A stretch of 10,339 nucleotides of DNA from Euperipatoides rowelli. Taxonomy: Eukaryota; Onychophora; Udeonychophora; Euonychophora; Peripatopsidae. The stretch is taken from assembly GCA_003024985.2 (NCBI GenBank), contig PXIH01S0027104.1; one strand, written 5' to 3'. Each line of letters starts with the position of its first letter. The stretch's first letter is position 1. The notes beneath the pieces were generated by a model. It was given only the letters and a program-made list of their open reading frames with translations, was not told the origin of the DNA and did not search any database. A program made the translations under genes and the position numbers. Below are positions 1 to 6,780 of the stretch, piece after piece.

Positions 1-150
1 TAAGGAGATTCAGCGTCACTGTATTGTTCTTGTTTAAGTGATGTACTGTATATATGTATTTATAATTATCTACATTCAATGTGTCAACTATTTTTGTTTA
101 ATTTTATTTACTCTCTATTATTGTATTTGTTCATATTCCTATGTAACAAG

Positions 151-190
151 GGACCTGGTAGAACACGCTTGTTTTCAAGTAAGAAGGTCC
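151..190 (+). other. Stem-loop at the LINE 3' end
   Basis: GGACCT (151-156) pairs perfectly with AGGTCC (185-190). Nested inside it, CTTG (168-171) and CAAG (176-179) form a second stem around a TTTT loop. Position just before the A-rich tail suggests the structure that LINE reverse transcriptase binds to start copying. The stem is seen; the role is inferred from the family. Confidence 0.6.
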
Positions 191-201
191 TGCTAAATTT
201 G

Positions 202-230
202 AAAATAAATAAATAAATAAAATAAATAAA
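202..230 (+). repeat. A-rich microsatellite tail of the LINE
   Basis: Seven or so AAAT/AAAAT units in a row directly follow the hairpin. It also contains overlapping AATAAA words, which could serve as a poly(A) signal for the element or for read-through transcripts. Confidence 0.7.
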
Positions 231-386
231 TCTTGCACAAGTAGTAGGGTCTTCAACATATTTATTCAAGCTAAAATAGAGGGCCTAGGAACATGCTGCT
301 TATAGGTACTGTAGGTTGTTTGTGACCATGGGTTCTGGTAATAACTTAACTCACATAAATTTAGCTAGAAAAATGTGATGACTTAC

Positions 387-457
387 ACCAATAGATGGGA
401 GAATGGGACATACAACAGTAGGCATATATAGGGTTTAATATTTTTAATTTCAAAATA
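387..457 (-). CDS. Doubtful internal exon of the minus-strand gene
   Basis: On the minus strand a CAG acceptor (458-460, preceded by a modest ATGTTTTATCAC tract) and a perfect GTAAGT donor (381-386) enclose 71 nt. The phase 0 frame is open (starts YFEIKNIKPYICLLL), and so is a second frame, so openness alone means little. Phase 0 matches the end of the 2033-2135 exon, so it could be a downstream exon of that gene. The translation is hydrophobic and AT-rich, and the composition does not rise above background. Chance is a live explanation. Confidence 0.18.
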
Positions 458-480
458 CTGGTGATAAAACATTTTTTAGT

Positions 481-517
481 GGGGAAGGAGGAGGAGGGGG
501 GGGGGGGATAATCCCCC
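481..517 (+). other. G-rich tract with adjacent C-run (possible G-quadruplex or hairpin)
   Basis: GGGG and several GG groups lead into twelve consecutive G (496-507), followed by ATAAT and five C (513-517). It can form an intramolecular G-quadruplex, or a GGGGGAT/ATCCCCC hairpin, not both at once. It is the only long G-run in an otherwise AT-rich window. Confidence 0.6.
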
Positions 518-822
518 AGTGAGTGATAAGGGTAAAACACCTAGAAATTGTTTTGGTTTGGAGACAAATTTGTTGTATTTTAAAAGCAAAACAATTTTAA
601 TCAAAAGCTTTTTCCTTCCTCAATATAAATAAGATTTTAAAAATATTAATAGACTACAGTAGTTGATTATTTTATAGAAAATCACAGTCACATTTCTTCC
701 CATGATTTTTTTTTTTTTGTATCCAATAAAGTAAGGTTAATAATGAAACAATTTATTCCTCTTTAAGTCATAACAAACCATGAGTAATTTAGAAACAAGC
801 TGTCATGTAAATGATTTAAAAG

Positions 823-838
823 TTTTTTTTTTTTTTTT
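823..838. repeat. Poly-T tract (16 T)
   Basis: Sixteen consecutive T. It could be a remnant of a minus-strand retroposon tail, but no retroposon body is recognisable next to it. Confidence 0.7.
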
Positions 839-1494
839 AAAGTTAATTCATTATTCATAACTGGTATAACATCAGCATATATCTTTATAACATGCTAAGA
901 AGTAGTCTAGAATTTTAAAAGGATGAAAACAAAAAGAGCAAAATGTAGATAAAAATACACAGAATAATTCAATTTAAATAAAATATTCTATAATATTAAT
1001 AAAATAAAAATCACTTTTGGTAAATAAATTTGAGATGTAATTCCTAAAAAAAAATTAATTAGTAGTCAAATATAATTGCGTGTTTGAGTCATTAATTTGC
1101 TTTAAATTTTAGAGCTCTTTTTAAACAAATTTCACATTTATTTTCAAATCTCTTGTTTTAAATTTTAAATAAATATAATTTTAAAACAAATCTACTGTAT
1201 ATTTAATCATATTTATTTTCTTATATCTTTTATTTACCTGTTTGTATTAATATATAACCAATTGTATTTTTGCCATGGAATCTGGAAACACACTATAATA
1301 TAATGTAGGTAATATTCTACTAATAAAACTCAAATATGGTAAGACGTTTGTCTATATTGGTTATAGACTATGACTATAGTAAATCGCTTACAAAAGAAAA
1401 AATAAATAGGCATGAAAATAAATAATTTTAGGCTTATTAGTAAAAAAACCAACAATTTAAGAGATACCTTAAGCCTCCAAAATATCCGATAAAA

Positions 1495-1506
1495 GGGTAA
1501 TTACCC
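1495..1506. other. 12-bp perfect palindrome
   Basis: GGGTAATTACCC is perfectly self-complementary and sits in AT-rich DNA. TAATTA is a homeodomain core, so a dimeric homeodomain site is possible, but nothing else supports this. Confidence 0.3.
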
Positions 1507-1567
1507 TCAATCTGGTACCACTGGTTTACATTTGAAACATTTTTGTAGTCTGGCTTCTGTTAAGGTT

Positions 1568-1586
1568 AAAAAAAAATTTTTTTTTT
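1568..1586. repeat. A9T10 palindromic tract
   Basis: Nine A are followed directly by ten T. Such rigid tracts disfavour nucleosomes in general. Here it may equally be replication-slippage sequence. Confidence 0.6.
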
Positions 1587-1678
1587 AAATTATGTTTATC
1601 CTCTACAATACTATGGTTGCCAACTGCATCAAGTACAGTACAAAAATTTTTACCCCTCCTCCCAAAAAAAGCAACTTA

Positions 1679-1741
1679 TCAACATTTCATCAGGAAAAGA
1701 TACATTTTATCAAAAAAGCTCAAATAGCACCCTTTTCTGAC
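1679..1741 (-). CDS. Doubtful terminal exon of the minus-strand gene
   Basis: On the minus strand a strong pyrimidine tract and acceptor (CATTGTCCTTCTTAG, ending at 1742) are followed by 20 open codons beginning VRKGCYLSFF, then TGA (1679-1681). The frame is phase 0, matching the end of the 2033-2135 exon, and the intervening intron would be about 290 bp. The acceptor is better than that of the rival candidate at 387-457. Twenty open codons in AT-rich DNA are not significant alone, and no AATAAA was found close downstream. A plus-strand frame of 68 codons over the same bases looks like a shadow. Confidence 0.22.
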   Translation of the reverse strand, partial: VRKGCYLSFFDKMYLFLMKC

Positions 1742-2032
1742 CTAAGAAGGACAATGACAAAAAGGGTTGAAAAAGGATTGTCCAAATTAGAATGGTAGGA
1801 ATGCTAACCAAAACTTAATTTCACTAAGTCAAGGAGTGTTAATGACCAGAGCCATTTTACTGGTTGAGTGTGGGAAGTGTTAATTTAAGTTCTTGAATTT
1901 AAAAGTTCTTATGCTATTTTTTTCTAGATTAATATTTAATTTCAAAATAGCTTTACAATTTATAAAATCTTGTATGCTTCTATCAATATTAAAAAAAAAA
2001 AGGTTTTCCTATGTAAAGCTTAATACACTGAC

Positions 2033-2135
2033 CTGCACTCGGTCTTTGCGAGATAAACCGAGCCATTCTGATGAATCCAAAAACTCAAACTGCTCAACAG
2101 CATATATCTGCTTTTCGTTCTTACTGATTGAAAAC
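2033..2135 (-). CDS. Internal coding exon of an unrecognised protein
   Basis: Read on the minus strand, a run of about eleven T ending in CAG (2136-2138) forms a textbook acceptor and CAG|GTCAGT a near-consensus donor (GT at 2032-2031). The 103-nt exon is clearly more GC-rich than its surroundings. Its first base completes a split codon (phase 2). The next 34 codons are open and include NEKQIYAVEQFEFLD and SSEWLGLSRKDRVQ, then it ends on a codon boundary (phase 0). Only this frame gives a balanced, charged, protein-like sequence; frame 0 hits a stop after four codons. No domain is recognised. Phase 2 matches the end of the exon at 6007-6054, so the two can be joined directly across a 3.9-kb intron. 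Identity of the protein is unknown. Confidence 0.8.
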
Positions 2136-2172
2136 CTGAAAAAAAAAAACTGAGAATGAATGCTCTAATAAT

Positions 2173-2510
2173 ATGCAAATATTTAACAATGTAACTATAA
2201 ACCAATTGTACAATGCACACTGCTCAGTGAAAGCATGTCTGCCAAACAGGAAGTGAAAGCCCAGTTAAAGGTAAATGAGAATTTTCCTCCACTTGAATTT
2301 CCAAGTCAAAAAATTCATTTGCATTAGATCTCAAGAAGAGGAAATCTAATGCAAATTAAGACTGAAAGCCAGACATTTAAACATACAGTATGTACAATAA
2401 AATGGGAGCAAAATCATAATTTTGTACACAAATCTGAGAAGAGTTGGCAGTGAAAAAAATCTCCGAGTACAACTTGCAGTCGGGCGAAGAAGGGAACAAG
2501 TTATGCAAAT
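2173..2510. promoter_or_regulatory. Cluster of four octamer (POU/Oct) motifs in the intron
   Basis: The exact octamer ATGCAAAT, or its reverse complement, occurs at 2173-2180, 2317-2324, 2349-2356 and 2503-2510. It is the classic POU-factor binding word. Four in about 340 bp is more than this composition should give, although the middle two are arms of one inverted repeat and so not independent. The cluster lies just upstream of the exon at 2033-2135 in gene orientation. A regulatory role is inferred only. Confidence 0.35.
2317..2356. repeat. 13-bp perfect inverted repeat carrying two octamers
   Basis: ATTTGCATTAGAT (2317-2329) and its exact reverse complement (2344-2356) flank a 14-base purine-rich loop. 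After one mismatch two more base pairs extend the stem. Each arm contains the octamer word. Confidence 0.75.
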
Positions 2511-3349
2511 TTATATATTAGTCAAAACACTTTTTTACATTAGAATAAAGAGGAAATCACATGAAGGTTATAGGGGTGATTTTAAGAAAAGAGAAATAAA
2601 TGATTTCTACAACAGGAGAGTTTTGATTAAGTTATTTTAATGTAATCAATATACTAAGATTAGGCTTAGAACAATAGAATATCAAAACAAATAAATGATA
2701 AATACATTTTCGTGAAGCATGTGTGCGGGTGAATAGTAAATGAAAGAAAATAGGTCCATGTGTGGGTGATGCAAGTTTATTTATACAGTTACTGTATGTC
2801 CAGACTGGGAAAATGTTTATTGCGATAGCTAGGTTTGCAAGCTTAGATTGCTATAAAAGTTTGTTTGGAGATATTGCATTTTCTGCAAACGGAAAGTTGA
2901 GCGTCTCTGTTAGAAGACAAATAAAACATGTAACCCTAATATTGAAGAGGCTGAAAATTAACAGCTAACGGTTTCACTCCAATATAATAACTGTGAACAA
3001 TGGAGAGTAATAAGGGGTTCCGTTCTTTCTATGCATGAATTAATCTGTGGACAGGCTGGGTCTCATTGTATATAAAAGAACTAAATCCTTAGCTGAAGAT
3101 AGGATTACTTGAACTGATAATCACGAAAGTATGTTAGGCATTATTTCCTGGTTACCACATTCATTTTTGATTATTCCAAAGGCTGAATGTTTTCTGGCTA
3201 TTAACACAGAGATAACATAAGTTAACTTGTGGCTTCCATAACTAAAGCCTTCCATGGAAAGAAAGCATTGAATACTCGAACTCAACAATAGAGTTGCAAT
3301 ACACACTGATTAGGTTTGTTATTTAAATGTTAGAATAAACATATTCCTT

Positions 3350-3408
3350 CATCTTTTTCATATTATAATAACCCTTTCCACTCCAATTATTTTAATATAT
3401 GTTTTTGT
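3350..3408 (+). repeat. Solo end of the inverted-repeat element
   Basis: About 59 bp closely match 4004-4058, sharing CATCTTTTT, then AACC(C/T)TTTCCACTCCAATTATTTTAAT and GTTTTTGT, with an extra ATAT. Similarity fades after 3408 and no partner end in inverse orientation was found nearby, so this looks like a truncated copy of the same family. Confidence 0.6.
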
Positions 3409-3558
3409 GATGTATTAAAAGACTCATCATACATTGTACTACCGGTACCTAAACTTATCACAGTTAAAAATATGTATTATGTATTCAACCCGGAGGGTGA
3501 TAAATGCTTTGCATGGAGGATAATAACCGCTCATGAAAACAACCCACCTAAATTGATT

Positions 3559-3668
3559 GAAATTTGATGACATGCAATTTCCAATAGCATTGACCCGACA
3601 TCCCGAAATCTGAAAGAATAAATAAGATTTCAGTCAATGTTATTGGATTTGGTGATGACATCAAATTC
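3559..3668. repeat. 110-bp foldback (long imperfect hairpin)
   Basis: The 36-bp arms 3559-3594 and 3633-3668 are reverse complements with a few mismatches and one single-base gap in each. Shared words include TTTGATG, CCAATA and CATTGAC. Inside the loop, GAAATCT (3605-3611) and AGATTTC (3625-3631) form a second stem. It could be a tiny foldback transposon or a microRNA-type precursor. No target duplication is visible at the ends. Confidence 0.65.
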
Positions 3669-4003
3669 TACCCATTGTACATGAATTCGAATGTAGTGCA
3701 TGATAAGTCTAAATTTACTTTTTTTTTAAAATGAAAAAAAAAACATGTCGCTATGTTCTAATCAAAGATTTAAGTAGGCTCTTGAAATCCCAAACCACCA
3801 AAAATTGTAAAAAACTGTTCTATCTAATTGTTTGGGACACTGGTAAACAGGATTTATTGGATAATTATTGGTTTTACTGTTTATCCAATAAAACTGAGAT
3901 ATAATGCTCCCATATAGGCTAATAAAACCAACATTTTTAAAATTTAGTGAATACAAAAAATACCACAAAGTAGGCCTACCTTTTGTTGTTTACAAACATA
4001 GTC

Positions 4004-4340
4004 CATCTTTTTAATATTATATTAACCTTTTCCACTCCAATTATTTTAATGTTTTTGTTACTCCAACATTTTTTTACATGATTGCATTCTTGTAAATCCT
4101 CTGATTTTAATTTTAGTTTTTTTAAATCGTTTGGTATGAATGTTAAAAACAAATATAAATAGTCCTTTTGAACATAAATTTTACTAATTTTAAGCATTTT
4201 TTGAGACTAACAATGTAACAATTATTGTTAAATTGTAAAGAAATTTCTATTTTTAATCGACAATGGAGTGGAAGAGAAATTTGTATGTCGATATATAATC
4301 AACATTTGAGTAGAAAGGGTTAAAAATATATACAAAGATG
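4004..4340. mobile_element. 337-bp nonautonomous element with imperfect terminal inverted repeats
   Basis: The left end 4004-4045 (CATCTTT, TTAACC, TTTCCACTC in order) matches the reverse complement of 4300-4340 (CATCTTT, TTAACCC, TTTCTACTC). An internal GGAGTGGAAGAG at 4265-4276 is a further inverted copy of the subterminal motif. The element has no coding capacity. A nested reading has TTAA|CC(C/T)TTT at 4022-4031 and AAAGGG|TTAA at 4314-4323, which is the piggyBac signature of a TTAA target and CCYT ends. Against that reading, pairing continues outward to CATCTTT on both sides, so TTAA may not be the true boundary. Confidence 0.55.
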
Positions 4341-4499
4341 ACCCTAAATATAAAAATGAACCGAGATTTGAGAAAAAATTAGTAGTGTACATGGGTGAAA
4401 ATGCACAAGATCATTTTGTCTATACCCTTTGTAAGATTACACAAAAAATATAATATATAGAAACAATTGCCCATGGTCATGACTAATTAAGATAGATCG

Positions 4500-4528
4500 G
4501 AATTTGACCTTGCGACCTTGTCAAATTC
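4500..4528. promoter_or_regulatory. Inverted repeat around a nuclear-receptor-like direct repeat
   Basis: GAATTTGAC (4500-4508) pairs perfectly with GTCAAATTC (4520-4528). Read on the minus strand, the middle contains AAGGTCG then AAGGTCA: two AGGTCA-type half-sites in direct orientation with a 2-base spacer (DR2-like), each preceded by A/CA as in monomer-binding receptors. Binding is inferred; similar AAGGTCA runs also occur in dispersed repeats. Confidence 0.3.
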
Positions 4529-4847
4529 AATTTCTCTGCAAAATTAAATTTGACATAATTAAAGTTAGGGCTCAGGATCACAATTAGGGCAATATTGGGG
4601 TGCCCTTTGTAAGAGAAGTAATTTTAGTATGAGTTGCCAAATTTTACATGATGGTACCCAGAAATCAATTACAGTAAATCTCAAAGTCATATATCACGAT
4701 ACAAATTCTTTTCAGCATTCAATAAAAACTGATTTTTTAGATACCGTACCTAAAATTATCCCCTATTAATCCTTACAGCATCACCCCTGGACAAAACTGA
4801 TTAATTCACAGCCTGATGAAGGATGAGAATAAATGATAAATGACTGA

Positions 4848-4898
4848 ATTCATCGGATTGAAAATTTAAAATGTATCCCAATAAAGTATCCGATGAAT
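4848..4898. repeat. 11-bp perfect inverted repeat
   Basis: ATTCATCGGAT (4848-4858) and ATCCGATGAAT (4888-4898) flank a 29-base AT-rich loop. No other sign of a transposon or RNA gene was seen. Confidence 0.6.
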
Positions 4899-5227
4899 AA
4901 ACCTACCAGAAAAATTAAAGGAATCGCCAAATGTGTTATTAAAAATAAAATCACATTTGATGATTTCAAAAACTGTTTATCAGAATAAATAAAAAAAAAT
5001 TATCAAACAGTCACAACATTAAAATAATCTAAGCATTAATTGATGACTATTCAAAGCAATGAAAAGGCACTCTTTCCTCTAAATGATAAAAAATCTAGAG
5101 GATAGAATAACTTGTCTAAGTTACGGCCACTACAAATTACATCGTCCATCTGATATTTGTTCAGAATTTATCGTTTATTCCTCCTTATATTTATATAAAT
5201 CTTTTAAACTCATTATTTATTTATTTT

Positions 5228-5335
5228 TTGAACTTGTGAAAAAAATAGTCTGCAATAAATTCAGACACAAAAACTTTAGGCATTAGCTATTGGATTTCTG
5301 GAAATTAGTGGGGATAGGGTAGCCGGAAAACATTT
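5228..5335 (+). repeat. Direct repeat, copy 1
   Basis: This matches 5611-5720 along its whole length. Shared words include CTTGTGAAAA, GTCTGCAA, AAAACTTT, TTAGCTATT, CTGGAA and GGGTAGC. The upstream bases of both copies also resemble each other (TATATAAA, TTTTAAACT, TTATTTATT at about 5191-5225 and 5431-5461), so the duplication is larger and copy 2 has gained a minisatellite. Confidence 0.65.
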
Positions 5336-5460
5336 AGAGTTCTTAGTTTCACGCACTCTATTGACAATTCCATTCTAGAACTTGATCCTTTCTCAAAGGT
5401 GATTGAGTAGCCAGTAGGACCTTATTATCCTATATAAAATTTTAAACTTTACTTATTTAT

Positions 5461-5610
5461 TCATGAACATACAAAATTATTTTTGAACATACAAAAAAAA
5501 ATATGTTGAACATACAAATTTGAACTTATTTGGGCTTATGAAAAACTTTTGAACTTGCAAAAAAAATTATTTAGAATATACAAAAAATTATTTTGAACTT
5601 TCAAAAATTA
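5461..5610 (+). repeat. Irregular minisatellite, about 20-bp unit
   Basis: Around seven degenerate units with the theme TTGAACATACAAAAAATTAT follow each other, with starts near 5463, 5483, 5506, 5520, 5549, 5572 and 5593. It sits inside the second copy of the duplicated unit; copy 1 has a single related unit (TTGAACTTGTG at 5228). Confidence 0.65.
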
Positions 5611-5720
5611 TTGATGCTTGTGAAAATTAGTGTCTGCAAAAAAATTGACCACATGCAAAACTTTGGTGTTAGCTATTAGACTCCTGGAAGTTATTAAAGA
5701 TGGGGTAGCTGAAGTACTTT
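5611..5720 (+). repeat. Direct repeat, copy 2
   Basis: This is the diverged partner of 5228-5335, with several substitutions and small indels. The degree of divergence suggests an old duplication or two members of one interspersed family. Confidence 0.65.
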
Positions 5721-6006
5721 AAGGATGTCACTATATGACAAGAAGTTATTTTTTACTTTTACAGAAAAGCTTTTAATGATTTCTATTAGGATTATTTTTT
5801 CTTTATTAAGACAAATATTTTATAGACACCTGTAGATCAATCTTGACACATATTGATATGGTTTCTAAACAGATTTCATTAGATTTTATGTCCAATTACC
5901 CCAAAAATAATTTTTTTGGCAATATTTCCTTCATTTTTACTGAAGAAATTAAAGTGTAGTATTATGAGATTATAGTTTATTTTTTTTTAAATATTTTTTT
6001 TTTGAC

Positions 6007-6054
6007 CTTAGTCGTGCAGCTTCGTACTCGGCCAGGGCGAGCTTGTGCATATAC
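6007..6054 (-). CDS. Short internal coding exon of the same unrecognised protein
   Basis: On the minus strand an acceptor (TTTATCATTTTCCGCACTAG, AG at 6056-6055) precedes 48 nt that end AAG|GTCAAA (GT at 6006-6005). The sequence is GC-rich in a very AT-rich neighbourhood. All three frames are open, but the one beginning at the second base reads YMHKLALAEYEAARL, a typical amphipathic helix, and ends with AG. That frame is phase 2 at both sides. It accepts CA| from the 6523 exon end (CAG, Gln) and donates AG|G (Arg) to the 2033-2135 exon. The donor is weak at positions +4 to +6. Were it not spliced, the frame would run on through lysine codons to a TAA near 5970. Confidence 0.6.
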
Positions 6055-6300
6055 CTAGTGCGGAAAATGATAAATTTTCTTTCATAGTGACTATGCACCA
6101 GGAAATTTTTCTATTTTCAGAATGATTAGTTAAAGTTGGATGTAAAACTGACCTGTAACATGTATAATTGGATAAACGAATCTGGAAAAACGGTTGATGT
6201 TCTATCAAAAAGAAAGCAAAGAAGCATTGTACACTTATGTGCAAATAACCTTGTAAATAGTGTAAATGAACTATTGTTTCACCCTCTGGCATGAAACATT

Positions 6301-6329
6301 AAAAAAAAAATATATATATATATTTTTTT
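6301..6329. repeat. A10-(TA)6-T7 palindromic microsatellite
   Basis: Ten A (6301-6310), six TA units (6311-6322) and a T run form a self-complementary block in the intron between the two upstream exons. Such blocks are prone to slippage and to cruciform formation. Confidence 0.7.
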
Positions 6330-6513
6330 ATTTTAATACGGTATTCTTTTTGAATAGGTTTCTATTATTCGGCTACATCTATTAACCTTATTTGTAAAAA
6401 TCTTCAGAAACACAACAGAAACTTTAAATAAATTTCTAAAAAAAAAAAAAATACAAGTTTTTTCATGAAAGCAATGGATAGATTTGTGATTTCAACATTT
6501 AGAATACATCCAC

Positions 6514-6524
6514 TTTATTTACTG
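6514..6524 (-). promoter_or_regulatory. Overlapping 5' splice site, in-frame stop and AATAAA
   Basis: The minus strand reads CAGTAAATAAA. CA|GTAAAT is a moderate 5' splice donor (GT at 6522-6521), TAA (6521-6519) is the in-frame stop if splicing fails, and AATAAA (6519-6514) is a canonical poly(A) signal. Splicing here would keep the same residue, Gln, because the next exon starts with G. All three words are visible; whether both outcomes are used is inference. Confidence 0.45.
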
Positions 6525-6656
6525 TTCTACCACTTTGAAGGGTTTTCCTTTATAGTTGTTAGAAGCAATTAACCGAGCCTTGTAAATCAGGGTCTCAGTT
6601 GGATCAAGTAGGTTAAATATCCTCTGAAATATTTTCTTTGGAGCAGATTCCTTCCT
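6519..6656 (-). CDS. Coding exon of an unrecognised protein, internal or alternative terminal
   Basis: The frame on the minus strand reads RKESAPKKIFQRIFNLLD, then PTETLIYKARLIASNNYK, then GKPFKVVEQ and TAA. It is 45 open codons with much higher GC than the flanks and a balanced, basic composition. An in-frame TAA at 6662-6660 means the exon must start after it. AG at 6658-6657, after the tract CTCCTTCCTAGCTTTTAAA, is the best acceptor. AGs giving starts at 6654 (phase 2) or 6623 (CAG, phase 0, poor pyrimidine tract) are alternatives. The frame either ends at TAA 6521-6519 or splices at 6523 (CA|GTAAAT, phase 2) to the exon at 6007-6054, whose phase fits. I favour splicing because the protein then continues without a break through two more exons. 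No family is recognised. Confidence 0.72.
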   Translation of the reverse strand, partial: RKESAPKKIFQRIFNLLDPTETLIYKARLIASNNYKGKPFKVVEQ

Positions 6657-6780
6657 CTTTTAAAAGCTAGGAAGGAGTTGTTGTTTTTTAAAGTCAGAAT
6701 GAAAAATAAAAAAGACAAATTTAATAAACTTAAAATAATGAATATCAACAACAAACTGCTATAAATTTGGAATTTAATTA

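Larger units (their letters stand above)
1..230 (+). mobile_element. 3' end of a non-LTR (CR1/L2-like) retrotransposon, 5'-truncated or entering from outside the window
   Basis: The stretch is T-rich and noncoding. It ends in a conserved-looking GGGACCTGG...AGGTCCTGC hairpin followed directly by a short-period A-rich tail of AAAT/AAAAT units. A 3' hairpin plus a simple-repeat tail is how many LINEs of the CR1/L2/Rex group end; their reverse transcriptase recognises the RNA 3' end during target-primed integration. No ORF2 (endonuclease or reverse transcriptase) sequence lies in the window, so only the 3' UTR is seen and the clade cannot be fixed. The tail places the element on the plus strand. 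No target-site duplication can be checked because the 5' end is absent. I recognise this ending from general familiarity with invertebrate repeats, not from a search. Confidence 0.6.
231..1678. other. AT-rich noncoding stretch
   Basis: Apart from the doubtful exon at 387-457, this stretch has no convincing coding frame. It holds a G-rich tract (481-517), poly-T runs of 13 (706-718) and 16 (823-838), a 12-bp palindrome (1495-1506) and an A9T10 block (1568-1586). The rest is AT-rich sequence without recognisable repeats, consistent with intron or intergenic DNA. Confidence 0.6.
2136..6006 (-). other. Large intron of the minus-strand gene, repeat-rich
   Basis: This stretch separates the exons at 6007-6054 and 2033-2135, whose phases match. 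It carries the octamer cluster, a foldback at 3559-3668, the 4004-4340 inverted-repeat element and its solo copy, short inverted repeats at 4500-4528 and 4848-4898, and the duplicated unit and minisatellite of 5228-5720. Several ORFs of 60-75 codons occur here on both strands, but none combines good splice sites with coding-like composition. A further small in-phase exon cannot be excluded. Confidence 0.55.

Noticed and set aside
280-345. Minus-strand open frame of about 22 codons after a CAG, ending in TGA near an AATAAA
   Set aside because: The acceptor is weak and the length is easily chance.
1592-1798. 68-codon plus-strand ORF
   Set aside because: It has no splice or promoter context and looks AT-rich and unstructured. 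The opposite strand carries a better, though still weak, exon signal.
1893-2153. 86-codon plus-strand ORF
   Set aside because: It lies antisense to the well-supported exon at 2033-2135 and is a shadow of it.
2422-2640. 72-codon plus-strand ORF
   Set aside because: Its basic, low-complexity translation and the absence of splice context suggest a chance ORF. An opposite-strand open frame here has no acceptor or donor either.
2762-2968. 68-codon plus-strand ORF, and a minus-strand acceptor at about 2908 with open frames
   Set aside because: The minus-strand acceptor is good but both open frames end at stops with no donor, and base composition is background-like.
3121-3306. 61-codon minus-strand ORF
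   Set aside because: No splice sites suit it, and it reads through sequence with no coding bias.
3762-4197. Two minus-strand ORFs of 68 and 73 codons
   Set aside because: They are AT-rich, lack coding bias, and the second runs through the inverted-repeat element at 4004-4340.
5059-5160. Minus-strand frame starting MDDVICSGRNLDKL after a CAG
   Set aside because: The upstream pyrimidine tract is poor and there is no usable donor; about 32 open codons is within chance for this composition.
6008-6292. 94-codon minus-strand ORF
   Set aside because: It is the longest ORF but spans the intron and reads the 6007-6054 exon in another frame; the short exon reading fits the splice phases better.
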